Shown here in pieces: positions 51,976-62,850 of a DNA stretch of 64,000 nt (its first letter is position 1; every line of letters starts with the position of its first letter). The stretch comes from Solenopsis invicta (Eukaryota; Arthropoda; Insecta; Hymenoptera; Formicidae). The stretch covers positions 5,267,249 through 5,331,248 of the forward strand of contig NC_052672.1 in NCBI RefSeq assembly GCF_016802725.1. Direction: 5' to 3'. The position numbers and the translations under genes are program-made. The notes below the pieces were generated by a model. The model was given only the letters and a program-made list of their open reading frames with translations. It was not told where the DNA came from and did not search any database.

Positions 51976-53163
51976 AATTCTATCATTAAGCAATTCAATT
52001 TAAGAAGAAGGAATATACGAGTACATATAACAAGCTTAAATGTAACAAACAGAAAATTGCATTCGATGCACGGTGTCTGGAAACCGTGAAGTTGCAACAC
52101 AGGACTTTCGGGAGGAAAAAAATTAATGCGTGAAAAGGAGGCAACGAACCGCCTGCGGAGCCCAATGCTTTTTAGCCGACGGATTTATGAGGATACGTCT
52201 CTCGCATTCATTGAAACTTCCGGTGGCCGAGAAAAGGGGAAGGCGGGCACAGGCCGCGCGTGCGAAACTCTTGCGTGCGTGTATGCGTGCCCCGGCATAT
52301 TAGGCACGCAATCAAGTTCGAACAAACAAGAGAGAGAGAGAGAGAGAGAACGAGAGAAGAGACGGTGGCGGAGGTGGAGGAGAGCTCTCGCGGTTATCGC
52401 TCGGCGAAAGGATTGGCTTGTGCGTTAATGAAAGTACCGAGACGCGGATATTGATCGTTCGTGCACGAACTCGGCCGGCGTGGCGCGTATTTATCTTAAC
52501 GGCTGCCACCTTACCTCGCGCGAGAAGCAAGGAATTGTCGTGATCGAAAAAGGTGGCGCGTTCTAATCGCAGTTGCGCTCCAGCCGGCCAATTGTTTCCG
52601 CCTCGATTCGAACGATCCCCCGACCGGCTCACGAAAAGCGGGTAAAGCAACCAGGTCGTCCACCTTTTTCGAAGGCTCTCGTTTCTAATTGCCGTTTGCT
52701 CACGTACGCGAGCCGACTCACGAAGTGTCACACATTGTTAAGCGGATTGGCGGGCTAATTACGGGTTGCAGGCGTGCTCATTGACACGCCTAACGAGCGC
52801 GAGATGCGCGAGCGTATAACTATACAACGGTTCCCCCTTTCCTCCTCGCCCCCAGCGCGCTTACGTTGATTAGACATCTCGCGCCCGACTTTTCACGCGC
52901 GCGCGCGATGTCGCATTGTGCGCTGAAAAAAAAATACGTTTGCAAGACGGAAGGCGCACCGTTATCCCGCGGATGATTTCTTACGTTTTGCGGGGACAAT
53001 GTACTCCTCGCCGGATAATGACGTGGAGATTTGCCCCGTTAACTCCCCGTGAAATCTCCTCGCCTTCGCTCCTCCGACAGGCTCGGGTGCGTAGAACCCG
53101 ATTGCGTAAGATGTATCTAATTCTACATACAGAATTTTCTTACAGTTCGCCGTCAAAATCGTG
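51976..53163. other. Intron, nothing recognised
   Basis: GC-rich with a GA repeat at 52330-52349 and short open frames without domains. Confidence 0.5.
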
Positions 53164-53570
53164 CACGGAAGAAACGGTTTTGCTGAAGTATCTAAAAATT
53201 CAGCTAGACATAAATCTGAAAATAATTTTGTTGGATTCTCAAAATAATTATGTAGAACGTTTAAATTGATTGCTAGAATGTTCGAGTTTCTTGCAGCGTT
53301 GCTTATCGTAGAGTCACTGCATCAGTCGCTGAACAGTCATTAATAAATGACTATTTCAAAACAGTTTTAAAATTACAAGGCTTTAAAATAATAAATTGCG
53401 AATGAATTCTATTTTTATGACCTAATTTTCATAAAGATTTTATTAAAATATTTTTTATTAAGAAATGTAATTGTATTAAAATTTCATTTATGTGTTCATT
53501 GACTAGTTCAATTTTTTATTTGTTCATTGGTTGATGCAGTGACTTTATGTAAATCCTTTATAATTATTTT

Positions 53571-54214
53571 CAGATCTACCTTCTGCTCAAAAAGTAGGAA
53601 TTGTTAAATAAAATAAATTGATATTTATTCGGATAAATTTATTTGCATTTTTGCAATTCTTTAAAATACTTTTCGTAAGCCGATGAGGATTTTCGGCCTT
53701 TAGCTGCTTCAGTTTTCTTTCACTTCTGTCACTTAACCTTTTACCGCATGATGTGCCATATATGGCACAAACCAAAAAGAAAAATTTTATTTAATATTTT
53801 AGCTCAATTTTTGTTGTAATTGCGTTTTTATCTAACAATTTTTTGGGGACAAAAAAAGTTCATGCAGTAAAGGGTTAAAACGTTTTTCACGAAGTGGAGT
53901 TTGAATTTTAAAAACAGGAAAAAAAGTCACTGGAGATCAAGGCGAATACGGTGCTTGAGGAATGATGTTGAGTTTTTGGCTAAAAAGTTGCGTACCAACA
54001 TGGATGTGTATTATCGGAGAATCCATGAATCTTCTTTCCACAGATTCGATTGTTTTTTTTTGTGTGGATTGCTTTACGTAAATGCCTTATAATGTTTAAA
54101 TAGTATTCCTTGTTGACTGTTTGAACGGGCGACAAAAGGAAATTTCGATTTTCGTTCCATCGCTTCGTTTAAATAGACAATTTCGGATACTTTTTGACCA
54201 GAAGGTGTATCTAG
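53571..54214 (-). pseudogene. Internally deleted mariner element with transposase remnant
   Basis: Ends are inverted repeats sharing ACCTTCTG.TCAAAAAGTA (left 53571-53600, right 54183-54214). On the - strand, from high to low coordinates, the mariner transposase segments appear in order. VNKEYYL...HLRKAI comes first, then a degenerate DN.H catalytic segment, then LNIIPQAPYSP at the third catalytic region (family pattern PYSPDLAP.D), then FFLFLKFKLHF, and finally AYEKYFKELQKC after the inner insertion. Frames shift and stops occur. Without the inner insertion it is about 500 bp, against about 1.3 kb for a full element, and the N-terminal domain is missing. Inactive. Confidence 0.82.
53733..53878. 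mobile_element. piggyBac-like MITE (146 bp) inside the mariner
   Basis: Ends are TTAACCTTTTACCGCATGA and, reversed, TTAACCCTTTACTGCATGA, agreeing at 17 of 19 bases. TTAA stands at both outer ends, which is the target site of piggyBac-type transposons. It interrupts the mariner coding remnant between the FKLHF and AYEKYF segments, so it inserted later. It carries no coding sequence. Confidence 0.78.
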
Positions 54215-55014
54215 CTAAATTTTTAGATACTTCTCAAAACCGTTCTTTCCATGTTCCATAACAAGAAAAGAATTTTACTAAGTTTACTATAATTTTACTA
54301 AACTTCCAATAATTTTATTATAATTTTACTATGCTAAATTTTACTGAGATTATTATAAAATTTTTCCAAGTCTATGTTGCTCTACGATTTGCACGATTTT
54401 AAGGATAATTTCTATCAGAAAATTCTCTTCATGAATGGAAAGACTTCTTAATCATGTTACATGACGACACAGTTAAAATCTCGCACGGATGGTGGCCGTG
54501 AGAATGGTCGCGGAGCGTAGTTTTTTGCACAGCCAAGACGCAAGATGAATAACCGTCGGCTTCGATTTAATGACGCGCGTCCTTTCTGCAAATGGTTTTT
54601 GCGCGGGTCGCGGCACTTAAGCGCCAACATCCGACAGAAGTGCTCGCTACGAGGTGCAGGAACACCTGTTACAATTCGCAAGGGTGCATTCGATCGATAT
54701 TTACGTCAGGTACGCCGTGCCAACTTGTTCAGAAGTTGTGTGAGACTGCGCTGAAATAAATGGCGTGTTGCAGGAAACGTATGCTTATCCCAAAGAAAGA
54801 AACGCAATCGATTTGATTCAGTCACGCTTTATTTTCGTTCGGGAGTCGCGCTCGAAGGTCAATCAAGTGGTGGCAAGTATTTCCGAATTGTATATTTTAT
54901 TATATTACGATCAATACTTGCTTTGCGCATTTCGAAAGTTGTTGATCGACGTTGTTAGGGAAACCTCGAATCGAATTAAAGGTGTATGTGTTACCCTTTA
55001 AAACATTATCAAAA

Positions 55015-55660
55015 ATATGAATTTCATAGATTGGTATCTATGTAAAATTTCAGTACAATTCTTTTATTAGTTTTTAAAAATTATTTTTAATTTTTTGTTT
55101 GCTCTTGATTCTTATGTGTATGAAATCGCGTTTTGTAGAACATTGAGAAAAAAGTTGTTAACTTGACCAAATTTTTCAATTTGATTAAATTTCTTCCATT
55201 CAAGTATTTATGTATTTTATTTAAATACATAAAATACTTAAACTTTAGTATGGGTATCTATAAATTTACATAAGTACTTGAAGAAATTTAATCAAGTTAA
55301 TAACTTTTTTTTTCAGTGTAGGTCATTTGCTTTGCTGAAGAAATAGCATTACTAATTAAATCTAATTTTTTGTATATACTAATAAAATTCTAATAAATAA
55401 TAAATTTCGTCAAAAAATTTATTTGTAGATTCAATTTACTCGTATAAAAGTTATTTATTTAAAACTGCAACAAAATTATTTTAACTGTATATGTATAAGT
55501 CATAAGCTAAATTATTTGATTTATTCATTTCAAGATCAAAATGCGAGTATTTATTGTCAAAATATTTTGTTATTGATTAGGGAAAAGAAGAATAAACCTA
55601 AGAGCTTGTAATTTTTTAATTTCGATAATTTTTAATTGGTATCGTATAATCAAAATCTTA
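55015..55660 (+). repeat. Interspersed repeat family R5, copy 2
   Basis: Same order of blocks as 32390-32870 (AAATTTCAGTACAATTCTTT, TTTGTTTGCTCTTGATTCTT, ATACTAATAAAATTCTAATA, AATTTCGATAATTTTTAATT). It is interrupted by the 178-bp MITE at 55141-55318. Confidence 0.7.
55141..55318. mobile_element. MITE of 178 bp inserted in repeat R5
   Basis: The left end CATTGAGAAAAAAGTTGTTA and the reverse complement of the right end CACTGAAAAAAAAAGTTATT form a terminal inverted repeat that continues AACTTGA..AAATTT. TA follows the right end. The homologous site near 32515-32525 lacks it, giving an empty-site comparison inside one window. Confidence 0.78.
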
Positions 55661-58020
55661 TGAAAGTTTCCAGCTTATGGAGATGAGTCGTATATGATTT
55701 TTCATTCATATATCTTTTAACAAAGAAGCTTTTGGCATTGCCATTTAAAAAATAATAAACAATGAACAAAATTTAAGTAATAAAAACAATAATTTATTAA
55801 TTATTTTAAAAATATTTTTTTACAAAATTGATAAATATTGATGTTAAAAAAAATAAAAAAGAATTTTATAGAATAATGATTGTGTAATAGCAAGTCTACA
55901 TTTTTATTACTATGACGTTATATTTAAAGACAATTGTTTAATTCGTGAACATTTCTTACACGAAAATAATACGATATTTTATTTTTTTTAATTCTAAAAT
56001 GTTCCTTGAACCATTCTTTTTATGAATAGTTTCTCAAAATTCTTATATTTTATTTATGATTAAATTACTCAAAACTTTTCTTATAAGACTTAATAATATT
56101 ATAGAAAATTATTTAAAGGAAACTATGCGGGGAAAGAATTGTGAAAAACTTCAATACATACACACTATGTGTATATATTAGTTATAAACTTGAAAAAGTA
56201 TTTCATCAAGTTCTCATATTATGTGAAATGACTGGAGAGCCTCCTTAAAAGAAAGATACGAAATTTTTTGAACGAACGACGATCGCGAGTACATTGCATT
56301 GAAATACGCAAGGGATCTGCGTCGCCCATCTCACGTCGTTAATTAAGGACGAAGTAAGTCCTGAAGAAGACGCACGAGGAGAGCCCATCTGCTTTCGTGA
56401 TGTGAAAAAAATTTTCAGCAGGGCAACTCACATCGGCCTATAAGATAGGAAAGAGAGCGAACCGACGACGCGCGTTCGCATCACGATTAATTACCTCGAT
56501 TACGTGACGAGTGCGTTCCGTTGGAATCGTCGTCGTTTATTGAGCGCGTTAAATTAAGTGGCGCGAGATTGCCGTCGAGCGTGTAATGGACGCCGAGATC
56601 GACCGAGTGGTGTCCCCTCGAAAAATGCACACCGATGCGCGAGGTGCCGAGTGTAGGCAGCTGCATTGGGGCACGTTGCATCGGCCTGTCGTTACCGGGA
56701 ACGCGTTCACGTCGAGGGCGAAGGCCCTTCGAGAACGCACTCCGCGTCGGAATTTCTATACGTGACTGTGCGTCACTCTCGCGCAAACTAAACAAGATTG
56801 GATTCGAATCCCTGCACGAATCACGGCTGGTTCGTTCGCACGTTTATGTACATAACACGCTCTCGCACGCAGTGAGATGAATAATTAAAGATCGGTAGTT
56901 TAAAGATGCGTGATTTTGAATTTTTAACACGCGTGATTGTCGAAATTCGGAGCGATTATTTATCGGGCGTCGATCGCTCCGCGCGTTTATAAAAGGATGT
57001 GGATGGAACAAAGGCACTCGGCACGCTCGAGGATTCAGTTTGTGTGTTACGTTTCGTTAAACCGAGTTACGAGTCGAACGTGACTGGACTTCATCATGAG
57101 CTAGCTCGACGTACGACGAATAATGCGATTCAAAAGCAGCTCCGTGACGCTGCGAGGTTGCAGGTCGGTTTCGTTGTGTTACGTTTCGACTCTCTTTCGA
57201 AATTTTGACCAGAACGAGGCTACCTAAACGTTATAAATGGAACACCGTCTTAATTTCTCAATTTTTGCACGTTTCGTCGTTCTAATTCCGTGAGCTTATT
57301 CTTATTCCGCTTATTAGATCCTTTATACTTTCGGATCCTTTATATATGGAATGCATAACTAAGATCTGATATTGTGCTTTTATATACTGAAAGTATCGAA
57401 ATTTCCATTAAAATGGTAGTTTTGAAAACGTAATATTTCAAAGAATTTCATGTGTTTTTTTCTGATTACTCCTAATTACCCTAGTTAATTTGGCCCACAC
57501 AATTGCATTCGTAAAGTAGTTTTGTACCCGAAATTTTGATAAGAGTTTTAACTGACCATGAGATAAAATTTAAAAAGTTGATTTTTTGATTCGATATAAT
57601 AATTAAAAATAAAGATTTTCTTCTCATTTTCGACAACGCTAGTTTTAGGATATTTTTTTCTAAATAATAGTAATCTTAGACTACAATTCAATCGTTTCAA
57701 TTAAGAGAAGTAGTTGCGTAATTGTATGCGATAGACTATATTTGTACCCCATCAATATAGTTAAAGATTAATATCTATAGCAATAAAATATAAAATTTGT
57801 TTAGTTAAATTTTATAATCTACTTGATAATTTTTATTATGCAGTTTATAAGATGTTTCTTTTGTATACCTATTATATATTTCAGAAATTGCTATCATTAC
57901 TGATAATATTTGATAGATTGCCAAGAATTGTGCCAAGTTTATCGCCAAACATGGTGAAATAATTGTAGCAAATTTTAGCAGTGAAATATAACTAGAGTTG
58001 ATAAAATATTTGTTTATTTA
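55661..58020. other. Intron, nothing recognised
   Basis: AT-rich to 56.2 kb, GC-richer to 57.2 kb, then AT-rich. Open frames up to 102 codons show no domain. Confidence 0.5.
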
Positions 58021-58676
58021 CACGGAAAGAACAGTTTTACTAAAGTATTGATCTGAAAATAATTATGTTAGATTGTTTAAGAAATTATATTGGATGTTTA
58101 ACTAGTTAGAATGTTAAAATTGTTTGAAGCAATGCTTGAACGCCCAATATGAAATTATTATCTAATCTGTATCTACAATGAAAAAATGCTGTAATATGAA
58201 TTAAAACGTAGTTTGATTCAATTAAACGTCAAGTTACAGGCTGTGTCACTAATATATGTAGTTGATTCAAATAAATTTTATTCATTTAATTACATTTATT
58301 ATTGTCTTTATTTTTAATCTTTTGTTTTATTAATACTATTATTGAATTAACAAGATACTTCTATTTTTTCTCTTTACTGAAAAAAGTCTTGTTTCACTGT
58401 TTAGACATCTTGTAGATTCAACCAATACGTTTATTAAAAAACGAACAAATCAAAAAAATCTTATATAATAATTACCGGATTATAGTAAAGCTTATCAAAT
58501 GTTTTGATTATAAAATTTCGAGTCCTATTATTTCTGTTATAATAACCAGAAATTCTGCTTGATTTCGTCAAAATGCATTCAATCATATAATAAAATTTTG
58601 TTCATATAATAAAATCATTTTTCTCAATCTGTGTAGCTAAATTGTTAGATGCTGCAATAAAATTGTTCTTTCCGTG
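58021..58676. mobile_element. Family R1 MITE, complete copy (656 bp) with TA duplication
   Basis: Ends are CACGGAAAGAACAGTTTTA and, reversed, CACGGAAAGAACAATTTTA, differing at one of 19 bases, with TA directly outside both. The target and size fit a non-autonomous Tc1/mariner-superfamily element. It is the reference copy for 53164-54254 and 22785-22995. No transposase. Confidence 0.85.
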
Positions 58677-59374
58677 TACTCTGATTAACGCGCCATTGAT
58701 AATATTCGCGGTAGTGAATTAGCTAATAAATTCTCATTACGTTACTAGATTTCGCTATCCGGTTTCCGGATAATTAACACGGTTGGTAATCTAGAAACCG
58801 GAAAATCAAAGAACCATTTGTAGTCTCCGTCGCGTTCTCCTTTTGGTGCGTGCGTGCGCGCGCGCGCGTGTTGCGTAGGAATCAATCCAGTGATCACGCT
58901 TCGAGTCCAGGAAGTCGCTCTAATAAGGAACAAAGACATTTCCATAATTAACCATTATGGGAGCGGAGTTTGCAGCCGGGTTTCTCGAGCGTGGTGTCGA
59001 CGTCGTCTCGATACGACGTAGCGATCGGGTGTGGATGAGCCGATCGATTACTGCGAAAATTGTCCTCGATCGCATCTCGTATGCATCGCACGCCGTCAGT
59101 GTTCCTCTGTCCTTTGTACCTCCGCCTCCGCGCCGTCGTCAATCACGCGCAAAAAAGCTGCATCGCGAAAGCCGCGGACGTTATTTAAATTTATCGACCT
59201 CGCGTCGGTCGGACAGAAGTTGCGGGGAGAAGGGCATGAATCATAATTTCTTGCACTCAGCTCAATAAAAAACGGTATCATCGATCAAATTTGCAAATTC
59301 ATCACTCGTGATAAGGATAACGACCCGACTTGAATTTAGCATCAAGTCTTTAATCTTTATTAAGAATCTTTTGG
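58677..59374. other. Intron, nothing recognised
   Basis: GC-rich, with a GTGC/GC run near 58848-58868 and short open frames without domains. Confidence 0.5.
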
Positions 59375-59760
59375 CTGTGCAATACCAGCTAAAATTAGAC
59401 TTCTTTCTTCTCAATCGACGGAAAAATTTCAGCTGATAAATAATTTAACTTATAAATGGCTTATACAGCACAATGATTATATTTCGCAGCGGTTTTACGT
59501 ACATCATTTTTAAACAAATAAGTGGAGCTAAATGAACGTTTGCAATTGATTATTTATTAGTGTTATTGTATATAAAAAAATTTGATTTAATTCGTAATGC
59601 TACTTACTCAGCAAATTTGCAAATAAGCACTACAAAAACACAAAATTTTACACAAAAATAAAAAGGAAACCAAAAAATCAAATAACTATCTCTTAAACTT
59701 TATAAGAAAATTGTATTCAAATTTTACACAAACATTCAAACGTATAATAATAGAATCTAT
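59375..59760 (+). repeat. Interspersed repeat family R8, copy 2
   Basis: Starts GCAATACCAGCTAAAAT. Contains AATAAGTGGAGCTAAATGAA, AAAAAATTTGATTTAATTCG and AGAAAATTGTATTCAAATTT, matching 43010-43580. The copy is shorter in its first third. Confidence 0.65.
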
Positions 59761-61812
59761 AAAATTTTAATATTTTTGTTAATGCTTTGAGATATGACAC
59801 ATATATTCTTAATTATGTCGCTTCTCGATGGCTTGAACGCTCGTTCAACATGTCGTTATCCTTACACTGCATAATTACAGAAAATTATGTTAATGATAAT
59901 TACCCAAGTTCTTGATAATTCATCCCGATTCGGAAGTATAAGGATATAAAAACCACACTAAAGTGCCTTTATACTTTTACTTAAAATTAGTCACGGATCG
60001 ACGATGTCCTTGCAGATATTTGCTTGTAATACTTATGCTTATTAAACGTCTACCTGCGTAGAGTTATCGCATCTCGGTATTTCCAGTTTAACGAGCTGCG
60101 TGTCATTAATGATTGCGTCGTATTAACAGTATTGCAATAAAGGAAAGTTGAATAGGCTTGCATTAGCTTCACGTCGTCTCATTCTCACCCTAATCGAGTT
60201 AACTTTTTAACTCCTCTTTTTGTGTGGGCAGCAGGGCCGACGACTTTCGTCACTCCCATAAGCGTAATTGTGATCCGCACTCTTTCATTAGGGTTCTTTG
60301 CAAGCTGCATGGCAAACATCTGCGCGCAAACATTCGAACGAGACAGAGCTGTCGTCGGCCGTTCCCCGAAGGTTCGAATTGCATCGCGGCGGCAGTACGA
60401 ACCTTCGGTGCCTCATTAAAGGTATTTAATATAACAACTCCCTTTCGCTCGCGCGTGTAATCGAAGGGAGCAAACGACGTGGTAAAACGTCGTGACCAGG
60501 TGGTTCACCTTAATAAAGCGCACGCCGATAATGGCATCGTTTAGGAGTCGCGACCCGGCTGAAGACATAATTCTCGAGCAACCTAGGTGGTCGTAAACCA
60601 CGGAGCGTTGACAATGGACGGGCAACGAGCTTCCTCTCGTCTCTCGCTCTTCTTCCCCGACGACGACTCGGGGCCGCGTCTGCGGCTTCTAATATCCGCG
60701 GTCTAGCTATCTGCAGCCCCTTCGGCATTGTTCGATTGTTTTCTGAGGGAAGAGCTGGCGCGAGGGGAGGAGGGGTGAGGAAGAAACGATGTCATGTGGG
60801 CACGAGAGTTGCACCTAGGCCGCGCGACGACCTTTCTTATCGCGGAATCATTTACGTCCCAGGCATATTGTGCCTCGCGCGATGACGCCTACGCGAGACT
60901 CATGTTATTGTAATGTGGACGTTCGTTTGCCTTTCTTCCACCTGATCATCGAAAAAAAAGGAATACCGCGCGCGCGCGCGCGCGCTTTCCTTCTTCGCCT
61001 CGCCCCGTTCCGAAGATTAATCATCCACCGGCGCGGCGCCACGGCAAAAATCTCTATCGCGCGCAGTCGACGCGGAAGTTATTATTTTTCGAAACTCCGT
61101 TCGAAGCGGCGCGGGTCTCTCTCGATAATTAGAACTCGAATTAAAATTCCGCCGAGGTGTGTGAGATCCGGTGTGAAGGGCCAGGCCCGAGATAAGATTA
61201 AACTGCAGGTCGTAAACTAATGGTATCGCACGAACGTGTGTTTCTACCTTCGAAAGGAGGATATATATATCTGTAATTATATAACGCGTGCAATTTGCTG
61301 CTATACTTGCATGATGGCGCCGAAATTCCTCAAGTACTGTCCGATGTAGAAAAAGTGTTGCGGCTTTGCTCGCGATCGCTCGCTCGCTTGCGTGCTTCTG
61401 ATAATTGACCGAGACCACGAAAGTATACCCAGGGTCGCTTTGTATCCGTGTTAACGGGGGGGAATATTCCGGAGAGCAATCGTCATGCGACCGTCCTACT
61501 CTGAAAGGAAGCTTTACTTTCTCCATATTATCTCGCGGCAGGAAATTGGCATTGTCGCGCGGAGATCACCGCGAGATAAAACCTGCTCGCGCTTCTTTTC
61601 CCTTTTCTCTCTCGCTTGCGTTTCCGTAGGTCACGCCCTCGGACTATCTTTAAAGAAATTTCGAGAAATTGCATGCGCATGGCGTACAAATGTACAGTTA
61701 AAACAGTTACGATCGCGTCTCCGCGGCAATCTTATTTTAATAACGGTCTTTCTCCCGTCAAATAACAGAGCCAATCAGCTTTAACCGAATCTCTTGCCTT
61801 CTGATGTTTCAG
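59761..61812. other. Last part of the large intron before exon C
   Basis: AT-rich to 60.2 kb, then GC-rich. A CG run at about 60968-60985 is the only clear simple repeat. Open frames up to 169 codons (61017-61526 on -) show no domain. Confidence 0.5.
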
Positions 61813-61939
61813 CCGCAGAACTTGGTACTTACTGGAGAATTTCCGGACTGCGACGTAAAGCTATGCGACTTCGGCATATCGCGGTACATCAGTCATGGAG
61901 CGGATATACGAGAGATTTTGGGCACGCCCGACTATGTCG
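61813..61939 (+). CDS. Drak: Drak-like kinase, internal exon C (DFG and activation segment)
   Basis: Third exon found. It follows TGATGTTTCAG, encodes 42 codons plus one base, and ends before GTGAGT. It starts with PQN, which continues directly from HLDIK of exon B to give the family motif HLDIKPQN, so no exon is missing between them. The metal-binding DFG (CDFGISR) has its aspartate at 61867-61869. The segment ends in REILGTPDYV plus a G, which needs an Ala or similar codon from the next exon to give the usual GTPDYVAPE. That next exon (APE motif and C-lobe) was not found up to 64000. The product so far is about 160 residues, against roughly 250-260 for a whole kinase domain, so the gene is cut by the window and not truncated in itself. 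Confidence 0.93.
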
Positions 61940-62534
61940 GTGAGTATACTCGGTACACGACTCTTCCGCGAACGCAGTTTCCTTTCGTTTCGACTTGAGT
62001 AATGGACTCCGAATACGTCGCTATACGTCGCTCGTCATCGTGAAACGCGACCGAGGTGGAAGGACTCTCGCCGCCAATCCGTCAGTGATAAATGCCCGAG
62101 TTCTCGCAATCCTACTCGACGTCTGCGCGTTTCTCTAATATTGAGTGAGTGCAAAAGTTTGGATGTAGTTTTCGTTTTTTTATTGTACTCTTATTGGCAG
62201 GCTTATTATTTTTTATTATACTTCCTATTTCGTACTAATTTGCAAGCAAATGAACGTTGGAAAATGTAATGGAACTTGATGCTCCAGATATCTATTACTG
62301 TAATACAATGTTTAACCTTTCATTAATAAACAAAGTTTAAAGAAGAAGACTAGTTCAGGCAGTAGGGATTTTGTTGGTCTTTTCGAGCTTTTATTTTTTA
62401 TAATTCCTTAATGGTTAATAAAATATTCGTTATTTAATTGATAATTTTATTATAAATTAATATTAATTTTATTTTTTAATATATATGTATAATAAATATA
62501 CGTACATATATATGTATAAGAAGTATTCCATGCC
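61940..62534. other. Start of the intron after exon C
   Basis: Opens with GTGAGT. The next kinase exon was sought as an acceptor followed by a CCNGA(A/G) codon pair for the APE motif and was not found. Confidence 0.55.
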
Positions 62535-62850
62535 AAATCGATCATTTTTTATTCAATTTATTTTTTGATAAAACTGATTCCATCATGTGTGAGGTCTTAA
62601 AATGTTCGTTCCGTATAGTAAATTTTTTTTATAAATTTGCTAAAAAAATATTTAAAAGATGGAATTTTTAACTGCAATTAATATTTGAAAACAGAATAAA
62701 AATAAAAATAAATTAAACAATTTTTTAAATTTTCTGAAAAAAAAAAACGAAAAAAATTATTTCATAGAATGGATTTTTATGGTTTTTTTTTAAGTAAATT
62801 TAAAAAAATGGGTTTATAACTCAAATCAATAAAACCCACTGAATGTTATT
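62535..62850 (+). repeat. Interspersed repeat family R6, copy 3
   Basis: Contains ATTCCATCATGTGTGAGGTC, TTAAAATGTTCGTTCCGTAT and a final TTTATGG.TTTTTTTTAAGTAAATTT stretch, in the order of the 17075-17400 copy. Confidence 0.65.

Larger units (their letters stand above)
53164..54254. mobile_element. Family R1 MITE, interrupted by a mariner
   Basis: The terminal inverted repeat is about 45 bp: CACGGAAGAAACGGTTTTG... at the left and, reversed, CATGGAAAGAACGGTTTTG... at the right. Both continue through AAGTATCTAAAAATT and AGCTAGA. The left interior (ATCTGAAAATAATTTTGTTG and onward) matches the complete copy at 58021-58676. The right interior is replaced by the mariner at 53571-54214. No clean target duplication remains. 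Confidence 0.7.
34738..61812 (+). other. Intron between kinase exons B and C (about 27 kb)
   Basis: Donor GTAAGTG at 34738 and acceptor TTTCAG ending at 61812. The exons on both sides meet in phase 0 within HLDIK|PQN, a junction that is uninterrupted in the protein family, so the whole stretch is one intron unless alternative exons exist. It carries most of the repeats listed below, and no nested gene was recognised on either strand. Confidence 0.85.

Noticed and set aside
53310..53546. GTCACTGCATCA inverted pair as a separate MITE
   Set aside because: Arms share only about 13 clear bases inside the R1 element and have no target duplication, so independent status is not supported.
56800..56830. 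TTGGATTCGAATCC as a tRNA T-arm
   Set aside because: No box A or other tRNA arms upstream; the word is a palindrome that recurs by chance.
61017..61526. 169-codon open frame on - just before exon C
   Set aside because: Antisense to the intron, no domain, and spans a CG microsatellite edge.
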